A DNA stretch of 7,290 nt, taken from assembly GCA_900545185.1 (NCBI GenBank), contig UQYH01000108.1, forward strand, positions 1-7,290, written 5' to 3'. This document shows, one piece after another, positions 5,970-7,290 of this stretch; within the stretch, counting starts at the first letter, position 1, and the number at the start of each line of letters is the position of its first letter. Under the pieces are notes generated by a model. The model was not told the origin of the DNA, ran no database searches, and saw nothing but the letters and a program-made list of their open reading frames with translations. The stretch comes from an uncultured Eubacteriales bacterium (GTDB lineage Bacteria; Bacillota; Clostridia; UBA1381; UBA9506). Made by a program: the position numbers and the translations under genes.

Positions 5970-5991
5970 GCCGCACGGCGGCAGATAGGAG
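5970..5991 (+). promoter_or_regulatory. Leader hairpin plus Shine-Dalgarno before the gene at 5999 (element copy 3)
   Basis: GCCGC (5970-5974) pairs with GCGGC (5978-5982) around the loop ACG. The T/A-rich run 5958-5969 precedes it. AGGAG (5987-5991) follows after 4 bases and is 7 bases from the ATG. The bases flanking the stem (ATACA before, AGA after) resemble copy 2. Confidence 0.5.
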
Positions 5992-5998
5992 ATTATCC

Positions 5999-6322
5999 AT
6001 GGCTAAGAAAAAAAAGGAATTTTTATTATACGGCGGAAAGCCGTTATTGCGTGATGATAATGTGCTGTATTACGGTGATTTTAGCGAGAATTTCATTACA
6101 CGCTTTACGATTTTAGAGACTAAAAAGCTGCACGATTTAAATGTTGCCTCCAAAGTCAGCATCGAACTGTTAGAAAAAAACGGGCCGGACATCAGCACTG
6201 CCCGTTTGACCAAAAAGGCAGAGCGTGACGGCCTTTATGCCGCGCTGGACATCGGCGTTTACTGGCTGGAGGATATTTTGGAAATGGAACGCGACTTTTT
6301 GCAAAAGCAGGCTGCACAATAA
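5999..6322 (+). CDS. Conserved-looking small protein of unknown function
   Basis: I cannot name this 107-residue protein. It starts with a lysine block (K3-K6) and then F-L-L-Y-G-G-K-P-L-L-R-D-D-N-V-L-Y-Y-G-D (8-27), which reads as two short beta strands. A segment rich in alternating hydrophobics follows (N-F-I-T-R-F-T-I-L-E, 31-40), then V-S-I-E-L-L (53-58). The C-terminal half is helical: T-K-K-A-E-R-D-G-L-Y-A-A-L-D-I-G-V-Y-W-L-E-D-I-L (71-94). It has no cysteine, no signal peptide and no membrane helix, so it is probably a soluble cytosolic protein. It occupies the place of yabA after yaaT in B. subtilis, but lacks YabA's leucine zipper and zinc motif and is not YabA. A strong AGGAG, neighbour-like codon use and a solid frame make it a real gene. 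Any function, such as working with RicT, is guesswork. Confidence 0.88.
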   Translation: MAKKKKEFLLYGGKPLLRDDNVLYYGDFSENFITRFTILETKKLHDLNVASKVSIELLEKNGPDISTARLTKKAERDGLYAALDIGVYWLEDILEMERDFLQKQAAQ

Positions 6323-6358
6323 AAACCACAAAGCAAAGGATCATAAAGGAGAATTTTC

Positions 6359-7171
6359 ATGAACGGTATACCCGAAATCGGCATGCGCGCACACGATTTA
6401 AACGCGCACACGCCACAGGCGCTGCAAGAAAAATGCAAGGCGCTGCAAATCCCTTATGTTCAGCTGGCGCTGCGTAAATCCTTTTCCGAAATTGTATGGA
6501 CAAACCACACCTTCAGCATCGGTCTTGCCGAAAAAATCAAAGCCGATTTGGGAGACGTACGCATTTCCGTTTTGGGATCTTACATTAATTTGCTGGCCGA
6601 AGGCGAAGCGCTGGAGCATGAGCTGAATGTTTTTCGTCAAAATATGCTGTTTGCTAAGTTTTTGGGTGCCGGCGTTGTCGGTACCGAGACGGGTCTGAGC
6701 GACCACAGCGAAGCCGATTATCAAAAGGTTTGCCGCGCCGTACGTACATTGGCAGACGATGCGGAAAAGCTTGGGGTTATGATCGGAATCGAGGGCGTAA
6801 AGCAACACACCATCCACTCGCCGCAAATGATGCGCCGCTTGCTGGATGATGTTGATTCGCCGAATGTTCTGACAATTTTTGACCCGATCAATTATCTCTC
6901 GGCCGACAATTACACAGAGCAGGATCAAATCATTCGTGATGCCTTTTCTCTGCTGGCAGACAAAATGACGGCTGTTCACTTAAAGGATTATACCGTAACC
7001 GATGGTATGCTTCGTCTCGTACAAATCGGCAGCGGTGATTTTAACATGAAGCTGCTTTTTGATTGCATCCGTGCCGAAAAGCCGTATATGGACGTTTTGC
7101 TGGAAGGCAGCAGCGAAGAACTGTTTCATACCGAACGGCAAGCCGTTTTGACGAAAGCGGAAATCATATAG
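6359..7171 (+). CDS. Sugar phosphate isomerase/epimerase-like TIM barrel protein
   Basis: This belongs to the AP-endonuclease-2/xylose-isomerase-like TIM barrel family, whose members are metal-dependent isomerases, epimerases, dehydratases or endonucleases. The 270 residues cover one complete barrel. Likely metal ligands and catalytic residues appear at the expected strand ends: G-T-E-T-G (E110), I-G-I-E-G (E145), F-D-P-I-N-Y-L (D175), V-H-L-K-D-Y (H207, D210), the G-S-G-D-F turn (224-228) and L-L-E-G-S-S-E-E (E249). The Glu-Asp-His-Glu pattern fits the sugar isomerase/epimerase branch better than endonuclease IV, which has more histidines. Substrate cannot be told, and no sugar-transport or catabolic genes lie nearby. 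AAGGAG is 7 bases before the ATG. It is the last gene of the run and is followed at once by a strong terminator. Confidence 0.9.
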   Translation: MNGIPEIGMRAHDLNAHTPQALQEKCKALQIPYVQLALRKSFSEIVWTNHTFSIGLAEKIKADLGDVRISVLGSYINLLAEGEALEHELNVFRQNMLFAKFLGAGVVGTETGLSDHSEADYQKVCRAVRTLADDAEKLGVMIGIEGVKQHTIHSPQMMRRLLDDVDSPNVLTIFDPINYLSADNYTEQDQIIRDAFSLLADKMTAVHLKDYTVTDGMLRLVQIGSGDFNMKLLFDCIRAEKPYMDVLLEGSSEELFHTERQAVLTKAEII

Positions 7172-7172
7172 T

Positions 7173-7218
7173 AAAGAGGGTGAAGCAAAATGAAATCATT
7201 TTGTTTCATCCTCTTTTT
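7173..7218 (+). terminator. Strong intrinsic terminator at the end of the dnaX gene run
   Basis: Positions 7173-7192 pair with 7197-7216 to give a 20-bp stem without gaps (two G-U wobbles) and a 4-base AAAT loop, ending in a T-tract at 7214-7218. It begins two bases after the stop codon of the TIM barrel gene. The 3' arm and T-tract are duplicated immediately downstream. The T-rich sequence needed on the minus strand is weak, so its use in that direction is doubtful. Confidence 0.88.
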
Positions 7219-7234
7219 GTTTCATCCTCTTTTG
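7203..7234 (+). repeat. Tandem 16-bp repeat covering the terminator 3' arm
   Basis: GTTTCATCCTCTTTTT (7203-7218) is repeated as GTTTCATCCTCTTTTG (7219-7234), with 15 of 16 bases identical. The second copy can pair with the same 5' arm, giving an alternative terminator stem with its own T-tract. This looks like a local slippage duplication. Confidence 0.8.
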
Positions 7235-7290
7235 GGGCTTTAGAAAAATAATGCTTTATGCGGTCTGCGCATTTTGCCTCAGCTCCTTAG

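Noticed and set aside
5999..6322. YabA, from its position after yaaT
   Set aside because: No leucine-zipper heptads and no cysteine/histidine zinc motif are seen. The sequence does not resemble YabA.
7256..7290. Possible 3' end of a convergent minus-strand gene (11 codons ending TAA at 7258-7256)
   Set aside because: Too short to judge. A plus-strand frame from ATG 7251 is also open to the edge, and the T-tract on the minus side of the terminator is weak.

Overview
The window looks like a chromosomal housekeeping locus of a low-to-medium GC Gram-positive bacterium, most likely a Clostridia member of the Oscillospiraceae/Ruminococcaceae type. The evidence is strong AGGAGG-type ribosome binding sites, GTG/TTG starts, and the gene set SRP RNA, dnaX, ybaB/yaaK, darA (yaaQ), holB, ricT (yaaT). 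In Bacillus subtilis these genes lie in the same order near the origin. Base composition is roughly balanced and even across the window. I see no sign of phage, IS elements, CRISPR or recent transfer.

Layout. Positions 1-120 are AT-rich, non-coding, and hold a small inverted repeat and -10-like sequences. A small-type SRP RNA gene (about 122-220) follows and ends at an intrinsic terminator (242-263). A single co-directional run of eight genes then goes to a strong terminator at 7173-7218: dnaX (clamp-loader tau), a YbaB/EbfC nucleoid-associated protein, a UgtP/MGDG-synthase-like glycosyltransferase, darA (cyclic-di-AMP receptor), holB (clamp-loader delta'), ricT (Y-complex subunit acting with RNase Y), a 107-residue protein I cannot name, and an AP-endonuclease-2/xylose-isomerase-like TIM barrel protein. 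Gaps are at most 86 bases, two gene pairs overlap, and I see no convincing plus-strand terminator between dnaX and 7173, so one polycistronic transcript is likely. The last 56 bases cannot be assigned.

How the genes fit together. DnaX and HolB are two AAA+ subunits of the same clamp loader and carry near-identical zinc modules. SRP RNA serves membrane protein targeting. DarA senses cyclic-di-AMP. RicT affects mRNA processing. The glycosyltransferase probably makes membrane glycolipids. Compared with B. subtilis, recR is missing after ybaB (the glycosyltransferase stands there), and tmk and yaaR are missing around darA.

The most interesting signal is a recurring 5' leader element. In three of the intercistronic gaps (before ybaB, darA and the 107-residue gene) an A/T-rich stretch is followed by a GCCGC/GCGGC hairpin that ends 4-6 bases before the Shine-Dalgarno sequence. 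Loops differ while stems are identical. This could be a standby/translation element, a 5' stabiliser left by RNase Y cleavage, or a dispersed palindromic repeat. Only a genome-wide search can tell.
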